From a virus, in IMG/VR virus record IMGVR_UViG_3300009505_000082, positions 1-21,266 of that record: a stretch of 21,266 bases of DNA, one strand, 5' to 3'. The notes beneath the pieces were generated by a model. That model was given only the letters and a program-made list of their open reading frames with translations, had not been told where the DNA came from and made no database searches. A program made the position numbers and the translations under genes. Shown piece after piece: positions 7,740 to 14,401 of this stretch (within the stretch, counting starts at the first letter, position 1; every line of letters begins with the position of its first letter).

Positions 7740-8398
7740 AAATAAATGAACTAATAAACGAAGACTGGTGGAACCCGTTCAAGAAGAAAGACACTTACCC
7801 GCAAGACGCAAGAGACGCAATGGATGCTGTAGTAGCATCGTCTACAGCAAAAGCAGCACAAAGCTCAGGACGTGGCGACGGTAACACCGAAGTAGCAAGA
7901 CGCAACGCACCTCCGATGCCCAAGCAACGACCAGACGTTGTACAAGCAGCTATTGCTAGAGCTGCCAAGGACTTAGGTATATCACCAAAGGCGCTGCGTG
8001 CTATTGTTAAGACAGAATCCAATTTCAAATCAACAGCAGTATCACCTAGTGGAAATCACTACGGTGCTACGCAGATACACAAGAGTCATTTCCCAATGGC
8101 GGGCATGACTGCTGATGAATTCAAAGCAGCATCACTAGACCAGCAGATAGCAGTTTATCCCGAGTGGGCAAAAAGCTATCGTATGCTAGAAAAGTTTCCT
8201 AACATAGAAACATATAAGCCAGCAGTACAAGCAGCTATCATGCAAGCGTTTCAGTTTGCTCCAAACGGTTCTAAATGGCAAAAAGCATTTCACAGTCAAA
8301 ACTATGACCTGCCAGTAACTAAGAGTCAGCAAGCAGGCAAACTAGGCACGACAAGCATACGTGATATGTACACTTATTTTGTAGGATTGGGGTTGTAG
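7736..8398 (+). CDS. Lytic transglycosylase (SLT-type) with capsid-targeting-like leader
   Basis: A 220-residue protein. The leader MKINELINED contains two I-x-E triplets. Residues 11-65 are a charged, low-complexity linker. Residues ~66-200 look like a soluble lytic transglycosylase domain: AIARAAKDLGISPKALRAIV, E94 in VKTESNF as the probable catalytic Glu, and YGATQIHKSHF in place of the usual GLMQI. These enzymes cleave peptidoglycan to 1,6-anhydro ends. Virion-borne versions (e.g. the transglycosylase part of T7 gp16) open the wall for DNA entry. There is no signal peptide. Its start overlaps the previous stop (ATGA) and it closes a cluster of four leader-bearing genes. The function is well supported by motifs; the virion location is inferred. 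Confidence 0.82.
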   Translation: MKINELINEDWWNPFKKKDTYPQDARDAMDAVVASSTAKAAQSSGRGDGNTEVARRNAPPMPKQRPDVVQAAIARAAKDLGISPKALRAIVKTESNFKSTAVSPSGNHYGATQIHKSHFPMAGMTADEFKAASLDQQIAVYPEWAKSYRMLEKFPNIETYKPAVQAAIMQAFQFAPNGSKWQKAFHSQNYDLPVTKSQQAGKLGTTSIRDMYTYFVGLGL

Positions 8399-8427
8399 TT
8401 TTCATAAATTTAGTGTATTATAAAAGC

Positions 8428-8435
8428 ATTAAATA
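8428..8435 (+). promoter_or_regulatory. Late-promoter-like element ATTAAATA
   Basis: ATTAAATATT is 23 nt upstream of the HNH gene, with AGGAA as ribosome site between. A TATAAA at 8419-8424 could alternatively serve as a sigma70 -10 but has no obvious -35. Confidence 0.35.
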
Positions 8436-8458
8436 TTTCTTTTTAGGAAACACAACCA

Positions 8459-8968
8459 ATGCCTGACGTTCTTGTACTTAACACAGACGCTAGACCAGTA
8501 TCATACTTACCACTAAGTGTTGTTGAGTGGAAGGAAGCAATCACATACATGTGCCTTGACAAGTGCGCAGTGCTTGAATGGTATGATGATTGGATTGTAA
8601 GCTCTCCAAGCTGGGAGACTCGTGTACCTGCGGTTATCATGCTAAAGGATATGATGAAGCGTAAAGCTATGCCTCGCTTCTCTAAGAGCAACGTGTATCT
8701 GCGTGACCTGTACTCTTGTCAGTACTGTGACGATCGTCTTCCTAAAAAGGAGCTAACTATTGATCATGTACAGCCTGTGTCCAAAGGCGGCAAGACCAAT
8801 TGGACAAACATCGTAACAGCGTGTAAAGCCTGTAACGTGAAAAAAGGCGCACGTACAGACATTAGGCCAAATCGTTTGCCTTACGCCCCTGACTATTACG
8901 ATCTAGTGCGTAAGAGAAAGCTAATGGCGTTTGAATTGAAACACGAAACTTGGAAACAATACCTATAA
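8459..8968 (+). CDS. HNH endonuclease
   Basis: A 169-residue protein. Residues 1-75 form the N-terminal region seen in the bacterial/phage HNH family that begins VLVLNTDARPVSYLPLSVVE. The HNH nuclease core follows: Cys87 and Cys90 (CQYC), Asp102-His103 (IDHVQPVSKGG), Asn117 (WTNIVTACKACN) and Cys122/Cys125 completing a zinc knuckle. The histidine-metal finger nicks or cuts DNA with a divalent ion. It lacks the shared leader, stands alone between promoter and terminator, and is flanked by an inverted gene block. It could be a free-standing homing-type endonuclease or a nuclease with a packaging or host-DNA role. Full length; no frameshift. Confidence 0.85.
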   Translation: MPDVLVLNTDARPVSYLPLSVVEWKEAITYMCLDKCAVLEWYDDWIVSSPSWETRVPAVIMLKDMMKRKAMPRFSKSNVYLRDLYSCQYCDDRLPKKELTIDHVQPVSKGGKTNWTNIVTACKACNVKKGARTDIRPNRLPYAPDYYDLVRKRKLMAFELKHETWKQYL

Positions 8969-8997
8969 AAAAAGGAGCTATTAAGCTCCTTTTTTCT
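8967..8997. terminator. Bidirectional rho-independent terminator
   Basis: A stem AGGAGCT (8973-8979) / AGCTCCT (8984-8990) with a 4-nt loop is flanked by A7 on the left and T7 on the right, so it can terminate in both directions. It sits directly after the HNH stop codon. The stop codon of the convergent minus-strand micro-gene lies in the loop and stem. Confidence 0.85.
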
Positions 8998-9133
8998 TGT
9001 CCTTGTTGTAGTTAAATTCTACGTCAATGTTGTGTTGATTTAGTAAGTGTTGATACGGAGCAAGTGCCCTGCGTGCTCTTGCTTCGCCAGCTCGTTGCAT
9101 CGCAGCGCCTACGCCTTTCCAAAATGATTTCAT
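8981..9133 (-). CDS. Micro-gene, basic 50-aa protein
   Basis: Translation by hand of the minus strand from the ATG at 9131-9133 gives 50 residues starting MKSFWKGVGAAMQRAGEARA and ending in a Lys-rich tail. It is helical, Arg/Ala-rich and compact. The start overlaps the stop of the upstream gene as TAATG, indicating translational coupling. The last codons run into the bidirectional terminator. Function unknown. The start/stop coupling and protein-like composition make it more likely real than chance. Confidence 0.65.
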   Translation of the reverse strand: MKSFWKGVGAAMQRAGEARARRALAPYQHLLNQHNIDVEFNYNKDKKKGA

Positions 9134-9303
9134 TAGTTATGATTCCATACGTCTAAGGTTAGTTTGTTGTATTTTTGAAAGGGTGCGTCGCCACGGTTTA
9201 GCATCCTTTGTCTGTTCTCAAGATCGTATATATCATGAGCACGAGAAAGATAACGCTCTTCGTCTGAGCGATTGTCAAATAGTGATTTGATGAAGTTAAG
9301 CAT
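9133..9303 (-). CDS. DUF3563-like small protein, 56 aa
   Basis: I prefer the ATG at 9301-9303 (MLNFIKSLFDNRSDEERYLS) over the in-frame ATG 21 nt upstream, because GGAA precedes it at a workable distance and the longer start has none. The sequence EERYLSRAHDIYDLENRQRM matches the pattern of DUF3563-type small proteins (EERYL..A.DLYDLE.R.R). The rest is a short polar tail ending VWNHN. The role of that family is not known. It overlaps the 31-aa gene by 8 nt at its start and the 50-aa gene by 1 nt (TAATG) at its end. Confidence 0.68.
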   Translation of the reverse strand: MLNFIKSLFDNRSDEERYLSRAHDIYDLENRQRMLNRGDAPFQKYNKLTLDVWNHN

Positions 9304-9391
9304 CTGTGTCAGTTCCAATGTCATAGTAAGTTAAAGACGCATCTTTAGGTAGTTCAAATAAAGATACAATGTAGTTGATAAAGTATAGCAT
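9296..9391 (-). CDS. Micro-ORF, 31 aa, coupled to neighbours
   Basis: Hand translation from the ATG at 9389-9391 gives 31 residues beginning MLYFINYIVSLFELPKDASL, with a short hydrophobic N-terminus and an acidic tail. Its ATG overlaps the TAA of the upstream 51-aa gene (TAATG) and its stop overlaps the start of the DUF3563-like gene. It fills the gap exactly, which is the main reason to believe it. It could instead be only a coupling ORF that carries ribosomes onward. Confidence 0.45.
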   Translation of the reverse strand: MLYFINYIVSLFELPKDASLTYYDIGTDTDA

Positions 9392-9546
9392 TAAAGTCCT
9401 AAGCGGTTGCGAATCCCAGTAATCGCAACAGTTTGGCTAACGCCGTTGTCAGTGAGTGAACGTAGTTCACTTTTGTATTCAGCACGAATAAATTCGTTGA
9501 TATGATTGTTCTGTCGAGAACGAACAAACTTGCGCAAATTAAACAT
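9391..9546 (-). CDS. Micro-gene, 51 aa
   Basis: Hand translation from the ATG at 9544-9546 gives 51 residues starting MFNLRKFVRSRQNNHINEFI and ending ITGIRNRLGL. The N-terminus is basic, and the middle (EYKSELRSLTDNGVSQTVAI) reads like a small helical protein. AAGGA lies 8 nt upstream. It is the first gene of a four-gene minus-strand train and probably starts from the promoter-like sequence near 9609-9626. Function unknown. Confidence 0.65.
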   Translation of the reverse strand: MFNLRKFVRSRQNNHINEFIRAEYKSELRSLTDNGVSQTVAITGIRNRLGL

Positions 9547-9608
9547 CTTAGTAGTCCTTGTGTATGTTTTAGTTTAGTAAATGAGAAAGAAAATGTTTTT
9601 ACTAACTC

Positions 9609-9616
9609 TATTTACA
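9609..9616 (-). promoter_or_regulatory. Late-promoter-like element TGTAAATA
   Basis: The minus-strand reading is TATAGTATATGTAAATAGAG, so a late-type TGTAAATA follows a TATAGT that could also act as a sigma70 -10. It is about 63 nt before the 51-aa gene and just past the terminator of the lipase gene, as expected for an independent start. Confidence 0.4.
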
Positions 9617-9630
9617 TATACTATAACACA

Positions 9631-9656
9631 AAAAAGGGGCTTTAATAGCCCCTTTT
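9631..9656 (-). terminator. Rho-independent terminator of the lipase gene
   Basis: A stem AAAAGGGGCT / AGCCCCTTTT with a 5-nt loop is followed on the minus strand by a run of six T. It is 47 nt past the lipase stop, and no plus-strand gene ends here, so it serves the leftward transcript. Confidence 0.85.
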
Positions 9657-9702
9657 AAAACAAACGATCTTTGCGCAAACCGCATAAGTTACAGTTATAT
9701 TA

Positions 9703-10449
9703 CTAGTTAGCCTTACAATGCTTTGCGTATAGACTACAAGTATGATCGTTTATCATGTCTAGTTTGTTACCCACTAGGCCATTCCAGCGGTCCATAAGCT
9801 TTTTCCAAAAGCCTACGTTTACAACAACACCGTCACTATTAATATACTTCTCAGTACCTGCGTGCTTGAAGCCTAACAGTGCCGGCGGAACCATAGTAAC
9901 AACATCATTATTGTTAACCCAACGATAGTGTGTCTTGCCTGCCATGCTGTTAGCAAACTTAGCGTCGCCTGCTCTAGGAGAACCAAAAGTGTGTAGCTCA
10001 ACTGGGTCAGGCAATGCGTCATCTTCCCAAGCACGACTTGCCATAATAGTAATCATAGCAGCGCCGAGGCTGTGACCTGTAAACCACAAGTTGCGCTTGT
10101 CGTCATTTAGCGCTACTAGGTCCTCGTATATCATTTCCCAGATGTCATCAGACTCACGCTTGAATCCTTTGTGTACTTTACCAACAGTTTCGCTGTCTTC
10201 TTTTCGTGCGTCGAGATCAGCAAGCATATCGTTCCAGTTGCCAGGCTCAGTACCTCGACAAACAAACACTACATCAGTGTCACTTTCAAAGCGATACGCC
10301 TGGGCACCGTCTCTGCTGTAAAACTCAAGTGTGTGAAAACCAAATTCTTTAACAAGTTTTTTAGCTTCAGCTGGATCTTCGTAAACAAACTCAGATAGCT
10401 TGGCCAGAATGTGTCCCCGTCCGGAGACACGAAGTGATTTCATATTCAT
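9703..10449 (-). CDS. Class 3 lipase (alpha/beta hydrolase)
   Basis: A 248-residue protein with the features of the lipase_3 family, which hydrolyses acylglycerols or phospholipids: VVFVCRGTEPGNW (60-72) as the oxyanion region, the nucleophile elbow GHSLGA with Ser127, FGSPRAGD (155-162), the probable Asp182 in WVNNNDVVTMVPP and His236 near the C-terminus (NDHTCS). There is no signal peptide or lipobox, so it would act in the cytoplasm, be released at lysis, or be carried in the particle. It opens MNMKSLRVSGRG, without the I-x-E leader. The first ATG follows AGAGAGG about 10 nt away. A single-gene unit bounded by an exact late promoter (10476-10483) and a terminator. Confidence 0.88.
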   Translation of the reverse strand: MNMKSLRVSGRGHILAKLSEFVYEDPAEAKKLVKEFGFHTLEFYSRDGAQAYRFESDTDVVFVCRGTEPGNWNDMLADLDARKEDSETVGKVHKGFKRESDDIWEMIYEDLVALNDDKRNLWFTGHSLGAAMITIMASRAWEDDALPDPVELHTFGSPRAGDAKFANSMAGKTHYRWVNNNDVVTMVPPALLGFKHAGTEKYINSDGVVVNVGFWKKLMDRWNGLVGNKLDMINDHTCSLYAKHCKAN

Positions 10450-10475
10450 AAGATGGGCCCTCTCTTTCCCAAAAG

Positions 10476-10483
10476 TATTTATA
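10476..10483 (-). promoter_or_regulatory. T4-type late promoter, exact consensus
   Basis: The minus-strand reading is ATATAAATACTTTT, an exact TATAAATA, 27 nt upstream of the lipase gene. It lies 7 nt from a rightward GCTAAATA element, forming a compact divergent promoter. Confidence 0.8.
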
Positions 10484-10490
10484 TCTCAAG

Positions 10491-10498
10491 GCTAAATA
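10491..10498 (+). promoter_or_regulatory. Late-promoter-like element GCTAAATA, rightward
   Basis: GCTAAATAAT ends 8 nt before the ATG at 10507. By T4 geometry the transcript would begin around 10504, leaving no room for a ribosome site. Confidence 0.55.
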
Positions 10499-10506
10499 AT
10501 AACACT

Positions 10507-10770
10507 ATGCGCAAGAAAACTAGATCAATTTTAGAAGAACTACAGAACTATAGAAATTATGACCCTGACTTCATGATTGAAGGATCTGCTACTAACATTT
10601 TAGAAAGTGTTGTCAACTTAATGACTAGAGTTGACAAGCAGTACGGTCCTGACACAAGCATGAAGATTGAGAAAAAGTTTATTAACGCTTTGCGTACTGG
10701 CGATACTGACAAGTTTAGTAGAAGCTTAAAACGAATTATTAAGGAAACTAAAAATGACGATCCTAAATGA
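10507..10770 (+). CDS. Small protein of unknown function, 87 aa
   Basis: I take MRKKTRSILEELQNYRNYDP at 10507 as the start. The longer reading from 10453 would run through both divergent promoters. The protein is basic and helical, with I-x-E at residues 8-10 and a second hydrophobic helix (SATNILESVVNLMTRVDKQY) followed by KIEKKFINALRTGDTDKFSR. No clear ribosome site is present. The 3' end overlaps the nucleotidyltransferase gene by 17 nt, so the two are coupled and AAGGA inside its last codons serves the next start. It may be a partner or regulator of the downstream enzymes; that is position-based only. Confidence 0.68.
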   Translation: MRKKTRSILEELQNYRNYDPDFMIEGSATNILESVVNLMTRVDKQYGPDTSMKIEKKFINALRTGDTDKFSRSLKRIIKETKNDDPK

Positions 10771-11863
10771 AGGCGGCAATATTTTTAAAGATGCTGAAGG
10801 TACTATCCTTACACAGCGCATTGACCGAGCAGACGTAGTACCAACACTACGTTGGTTAGAAAAAATTACAAATCTTCCACACGAAGACTTTATGCTAGGA
10901 AGTACAGGTCGTAAAGAAACAAGCGGAGACCTTGACGTAGCAGTTAACCAACAAGATGTAAGCAAAGACGAGCTAGTACAAAAGCTAGCAGCGTGGTGTA
11001 CCCAGAACGGCAAAGATCCAAAAGCTTGGATACGCAAGACAGGTATTAGCGTACACTTCCTAACGCCCATCCGTGGTGATGAAAACAAAGGCTTTGTACA
11101 AACTGATCTAATGTTTGGCGATCCGGAATGGATGAAGTGGAGTATGGCAGGTTCAAACGATGCTACTGCGTTTGCTGGCGCTGACCGTCAAATCTTAATG
11201 AGCAGCATTGCTACTGCACAAGGCTTTAAATGGAGCCCAGCGCAAGGTCTTATTGATCGTATGAATAATCAAGTGATTACTCGCAACCCGCAGGAAATCG
11301 CACAGCACTTGCTAGGACCAAACGGTCAGCCAGATGACTTAGAAAGTGTAGAAACTATTTTAACAAAGCTGCGTACTCGTGTTGACTATCAAGAGTTAAC
11401 AGCAGATGCTAGAGCTACATTTGAAAAAAGGGGAAAAACATTGCCAGAAGGTAAAGATATTAGTCGCTTGCGTGAGCTAGCTGGCGTACAAAAAATAGAC
11501 GAAAATCCATTGAAGTTTGCTAAGAAAGCTGCCGACGCAGCAAGCAAAATGTTTAAAGGTGCGGACCCGGAGCCGAAACCGTTTGACCCAGTTGATTTTA
11601 TCGAAAAGCTTCCTAAGTCAGGTAGCGCTCGTGAAAGGCTCGAAGGTCTAATCCAAAATGTAAACAGCGTTGAGGACTTGGCTAAAGTAGAGAAAAAGTT
11701 CCTTGACATCCTTGCGCAAAAGAAAGTTCGATCTACTGAGGAAGCACAGTATTTGATAGACGTACTTCGAGTTAAGAAGCAAGAATTAATAAATCATAAT
11801 AATAAGTTTGTAAGACCAGATGCTCCAGACGCTCCGTTTGGATCACCAGGGAACCCAATCTAA
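10754..11863 (+). CDS. Polymerase-beta-like nucleotidyltransferase
   Basis: A 369-residue protein. Residues 45-65 carry the nucleotidyltransferase signature: GSTGRKETSGDLDVAV, with Gly49-Ser50 and Asp59/Asp61 as the metal-binding pair. A third acidic residue, Asp118 in VQTDLMF, follows on a later strand. Enzymes of this superfamily transfer NMP to RNA, protein or small molecules; the acceptor here is unknown. The C-terminal ~120 residues are helical and charged (SARERLEGLIQNVNSVEDLA). The N-terminus MTILNEGG contains L-N-E at residues 4-6, a weak form of the shared leader. It overlaps the upstream gene by 17 nt and joins the ligase-fold gene by TAATG, suggesting a joint pathway. Confidence 0.8.
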   Translation: MTILNEGGNIFKDAEGTILTQRIDRADVVPTLRWLEKITNLPHEDFMLGSTGRKETSGDLDVAVNQQDVSKDELVQKLAAWCTQNGKDPKAWIRKTGISVHFLTPIRGDENKGFVQTDLMFGDPEWMKWSMAGSNDATAFAGADRQILMSSIATAQGFKWSPAQGLIDRMNNQVITRNPQEIAQHLLGPNGQPDDLESVETILTKLRTRVDYQELTADARATFEKRGKTLPEGKDISRLRELAGVQKIDENPLKFAKKAADAASKMFKGADPEPKPFDPVDFIEKLPKSGSARERLEGLIQNVNSVEDLAKVEKKFLDILAQKKVRSTEEAQYLIDVLRVKKQELINHNNKFVRPDAPDAPFGSPGNPI

Positions 11864-13059
11864 TGAAAATGATCGAACTGTTCGAAGGAACGACTCAGCT
11901 AAACGAAGGAGCCGAGGCTCGTATTCAACACGCAGAGGACTTGATCTTTTGGGAAGGTTCTAAAGGTGCGCTTCGTGCGCTCGAAGCACTAAAAAGTATG
12001 GAAGAAGGCAAGCACAAAGACGTTACAATTAAATGGGACGGGTCGCCTGCTATTATCTTTGGACGCAACGAAGACGGCGAGTTTGTACTTACTGACAAAA
12101 GCGGCTTTGGTGCTAAAGGATACGACGGTAAGCCGAAAACTGCGCAAGCAGTTAACGATATGTTCATGCGCCGTCCAGCGGCACAGAAAGATCCGCAACG
12201 CCAACAAGAGTTCGCAGGCAAAATGTCGCAGCTATTCACACTGTACGAGCGTAGCTTTCCTAAGCATGTAATCGGCTTTCTCAAAGGCGATCTACTTTAC
12301 TTTGATACACCTCCGCAACAGGACGGTAGCTTTGTGTTTACACCTAACATTGTAACTTACACAGTTGATGCTAACAGCGAAATAGGTAGTCAGATTGCTT
12401 CTAGTAAAAGTGGTGTAGTTGTACACAGATTTATGACCCCAGACGGTCAAGACTCTGCTGTGCCTCAAAGCATTTTAAATCAAATGAGTGCAGGCGAAGT
12501 GATGTACTTCCCACCAGTAACTGTTGAGCGTGCGCCAAACGTAAATGATTCACATGTCAAAGACGCTATATCTCTTGTAACACAGAGCGGCGCAGCAATT
12601 GACGACATGTTAAATGTTCAACGACTAACTGAACTAAAGATGAAAGATCTGCCTATGATCTTTTACACTTATCTAAACAAGAAAGTTGACTTAGGCCTTG
12701 ACAACTTAGGTAGTGATTTTGTAAAGTGGATGCAGACAAGCAAGGTGTCACCGGCTAAGCAGCAAAGAATACAAGAGTACATTACTGAGCACAGCCAAGC
12801 GTTCAGAAACATGTGGCAATCAGTTGAAGAAATTATGCGAGTCAAGAACGATATTATTAAACAGTTCGACTCACACGACAGTGCTATTAAGTCAAGCATT
12901 AACGGTAACAACGGTGGCGAGGGATATGTAATGGATCATAACCAAGGCGCTATTAAACTTGTAGACCGTAGCGGCTTTACAGCAGCCAACAGATCTGTAC
13001 AGCGTGAGTCTGTATCACCTGAGCTAGACAGCATAAAGAAGCTAAGCGGCCTGGCATGA
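11863..13059 (+). CDS. ATP-dependent ligase-fold (covalent nucleotidyltransferase) protein
   Basis: A 398-residue protein. Key motifs of the DNA/RNA ligase superfamily are visible in order: motif I KWDG at 57-60 in TIKWDGSPAIIFGR (Lys57 would take AMP), a GDLLYFD stretch at 142-148 as a candidate motif III, EGYVM at 353-357 as motif IV, and IKLVDR at 364-369 as motif V, with only one of the usual two Lys. The long insertion between III and IV is unlike classic T4 Rnl1 or Rnl2. The leader MKMIELFEG has L-F-E at 6-8. Substrate (RNA, DNA or other) is unknown. It is coupled to the nucleotidyltransferase upstream (TAATG) and to the next gene (ATGA). Confidence 0.78.
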   Translation: MKMIELFEGTTQLNEGAEARIQHAEDLIFWEGSKGALRALEALKSMEEGKHKDVTIKWDGSPAIIFGRNEDGEFVLTDKSGFGAKGYDGKPKTAQAVNDMFMRRPAAQKDPQRQQEFAGKMSQLFTLYERSFPKHVIGFLKGDLLYFDTPPQQDGSFVFTPNIVTYTVDANSEIGSQIASSKSGVVVHRFMTPDGQDSAVPQSILNQMSAGEVMYFPPVTVERAPNVNDSHVKDAISLVTQSGAAIDDMLNVQRLTELKMKDLPMIFYTYLNKKVDLGLDNLGSDFVKWMQTSKVSPAKQQRIQEYITEHSQAFRNMWQSVEEIMRVKNDIIKQFDSHDSAIKSSINGNNGGEGYVMDHNQGAIKLVDRSGFTAANRSVQRESVSPELDSIKKLSGLA

Positions 13060-13937
13060 TGGATTTTATAAAAGAGATACACGAAGCAAGGATGATACGA
13101 TCATCTGGTGATCAAAAGGATCTTACCTATACTGATTGCTGCGAACGTCTCTTTATTATGACTTGTATGATCGAAGTAATGCGGTACGACGTAGACAACA
13201 CAAACTTTATGAAAAGCTATCTGTACAAGACACTTGACAATAATCAGTACAAGCGTTTTAAGTTTGACAAGACAGACTTTTATAACTTTATCTACTTTGT
13301 CAACGGCGACAGCGCAGCAATGGACAAACTAAAAGATCCAGGCGCTGCTAAGAAGCTAAGAAGAGATACACACCTACCTCTCGCACAATTAAATGCGTAC
13401 TTAACTAAAGTGTATCATAACCCTACTTCCTATAGAAGTACAGACAACGTGTTTTACGAGATACAAAAGAGCCTAGGACAATATGTGTCACAATACTCTG
13501 AGATGCGTAGAATGCTAAGCAACTATACTACAATCGGTACTGAGCAGAGAAAGCAGATTATTACAAAGCTGCTGTTTGCTGCTAGAGCAAAGCTACGTTC
13601 TAGTGATTTGATCGAAGAATTTTCTACTTGGGCAGGACGTAATAACCTAGAAGTAAGCACAGTTACTGATAATGAACCAACCCATTCGAGAGCAGATTTT
13701 GATTCTAGTAATACCAAGGACGCATCATACTACAGACTATTAGTAGGTAATCAAAAAATGATGATGGCGTTTAGGTTTGTAGAGCGTGCGTTCAAAGGCG
13801 GCACTGTGCCTATTAGCTATATAGAAGCATACTTGCCTGTTATTGAAATGATACATGATTTTGTTAAAGCAGGACCGCAGGCAATACAACAGCTAAAAGT
13901 GCTACACGCTCGTATAAAAAAGTCCAATAAAAAGTAA
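13056..13937 (+). CDS. Conserved protein of unknown function, third gene of the ligase module
   Basis: A 293-residue helical protein starting MMDFIKEIHEARMIRSSGDQ; the second Met (13059) is an equally possible start. I-H-E at 8-10 fits the (I/L)xE leader pattern. It contains a Cys pair (TDCCERLFIMTCMIEVMRYD), an aromatic stretch (KRFKFDKTDFYNFIYFVNGD) and a basic C-terminus (HARIKKSNKK). I recognise no catalytic motif. The start overlaps the ligase-fold gene by 4 nt, so it is probably co-translated, and it may be a partner subunit. No terminator follows clearly. Confidence 0.72.
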   Translation: MMDFIKEIHEARMIRSSGDQKDLTYTDCCERLFIMTCMIEVMRYDVDNTNFMKSYLYKTLDNNQYKRFKFDKTDFYNFIYFVNGDSAAMDKLKDPGAAKKLRRDTHLPLAQLNAYLTKVYHNPTSYRSTDNVFYEIQKSLGQYVSQYSEMRRMLSNYTTIGTEQRKQIITKLLFAARAKLRSSDLIEEFSTWAGRNNLEVSTVTDNEPTHSRADFDSSNTKDASYYRLLVGNQKMMMAFRFVERAFKGGTVPISYIEAYLPVIEMIHDFVKAGPQAIQQLKVLHARIKKSNKK

Positions 13938-13964
13938 GTCAAAAGTATAATTTTTATAAAAAAG

Positions 13965-13972
13965 ACTAAATA
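13965..13972 (+). promoter_or_regulatory. Late-promoter-like element ACTAAATA
   Basis: GACTAAATACTAATAA lies 51 nt upstream of the 117-aa gene and would give a leader of roughly 45 nt. TATAAT at 13946-13951 is a possible extra -10 but has no convincing -35. Confidence 0.5.
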
Positions 13973-13979
13973 CTAATAA

Positions 13980-14000
13980 CAAGATTTGTTCAAAGTCTTG
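13980..14000 (+). promoter_or_regulatory. 5' leader hairpin upstream of the 117-aa gene
   Basis: CAAGATTT pairs with AAAGTCTTG across a 4-nt GTTC loop, with one bulged base. It lies at the expected 5' end of the late transcript and leaves the AGGAG ribosome site (14011-14015) free. Such 5' hairpins often protect abundant phage mRNAs; that role here is inference. Confidence 0.45.
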
Positions 14001-14023
14001 AAACATTTTAGGAGAAATTAAAA

Positions 14024-14377
14024 ATGGCTACTTATGACGTAACCCCTGCTAACGGCGGCGCTAACGCTGTTGGTTCACTAGAAGCTGTAGCACAGCACAA
14101 AGCATTCCTTATTACTGTTCGTTCCACATCTAACGGTTCTAACACAGCAGTTGACCTACGTGCGGTAGACGCAGCACACGGTTCCCTTTACGATCTTATC
14201 CTTCGTGAACTTCAGCCAGTAATGGCTTTTGCTGCTGACGCTAACACTGGCGTAATTCATGTAATCATGGACGGTCACGGTGTAGATGCTACATCTATCG
14301 CTGCTCGCCTAGCTGGCTTCGATGGTGTTGGCACTGATACTGCTGCTGCACTTGGTACTGCTATTACTGTTTCCTAA
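14024..14377 (+). CDS. Small, probably abundant virion-type protein, 117 aa
   Basis: Begins MATYDVTPANGGANAVGSLE. It is Ala/Gly/Thr/Val-rich, with very few Lys, a mostly beta-like first half (KAFLITVRSTSNGSNTAVDL) and an Ala-rich end (AARLAGFDGVGTDTAAALGT). It has no Cys and no leader motif. Its codons lean heavily to GCT/GCA Ala and GTT/GTA Val, more uniform than neighbours. It has its own leader hairpin, a strong AGGAG and a strong terminator, the arrangement expected of a highly made structural protein such as a decoration or tail-tube-like protein. I do not recognise the family, so the role is unproven. Confidence 0.75.
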   Translation: MATYDVTPANGGANAVGSLEAVAQHKAFLITVRSTSNGSNTAVDLRAVDAAHGSLYDLILRELQPVMAFAADANTGVIHVIMDGHGVDATSIAARLAGFDGVGTDTAAALGTAITVS

Positions 14378-14401
14378 TAGTTAACAGTTATAACTTAAAA
14401 A

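Noticed and set aside
10453-10506. Longer start for the 87-aa gene
   Set aside because: It would be translated across two divergent promoters and has no ribosome site or coding character.
13938-13964. T/A-rich palindrome after 13937 as a terminator
   Set aside because: Only an AT-only stem without a GC core; more likely part of the promoter region.
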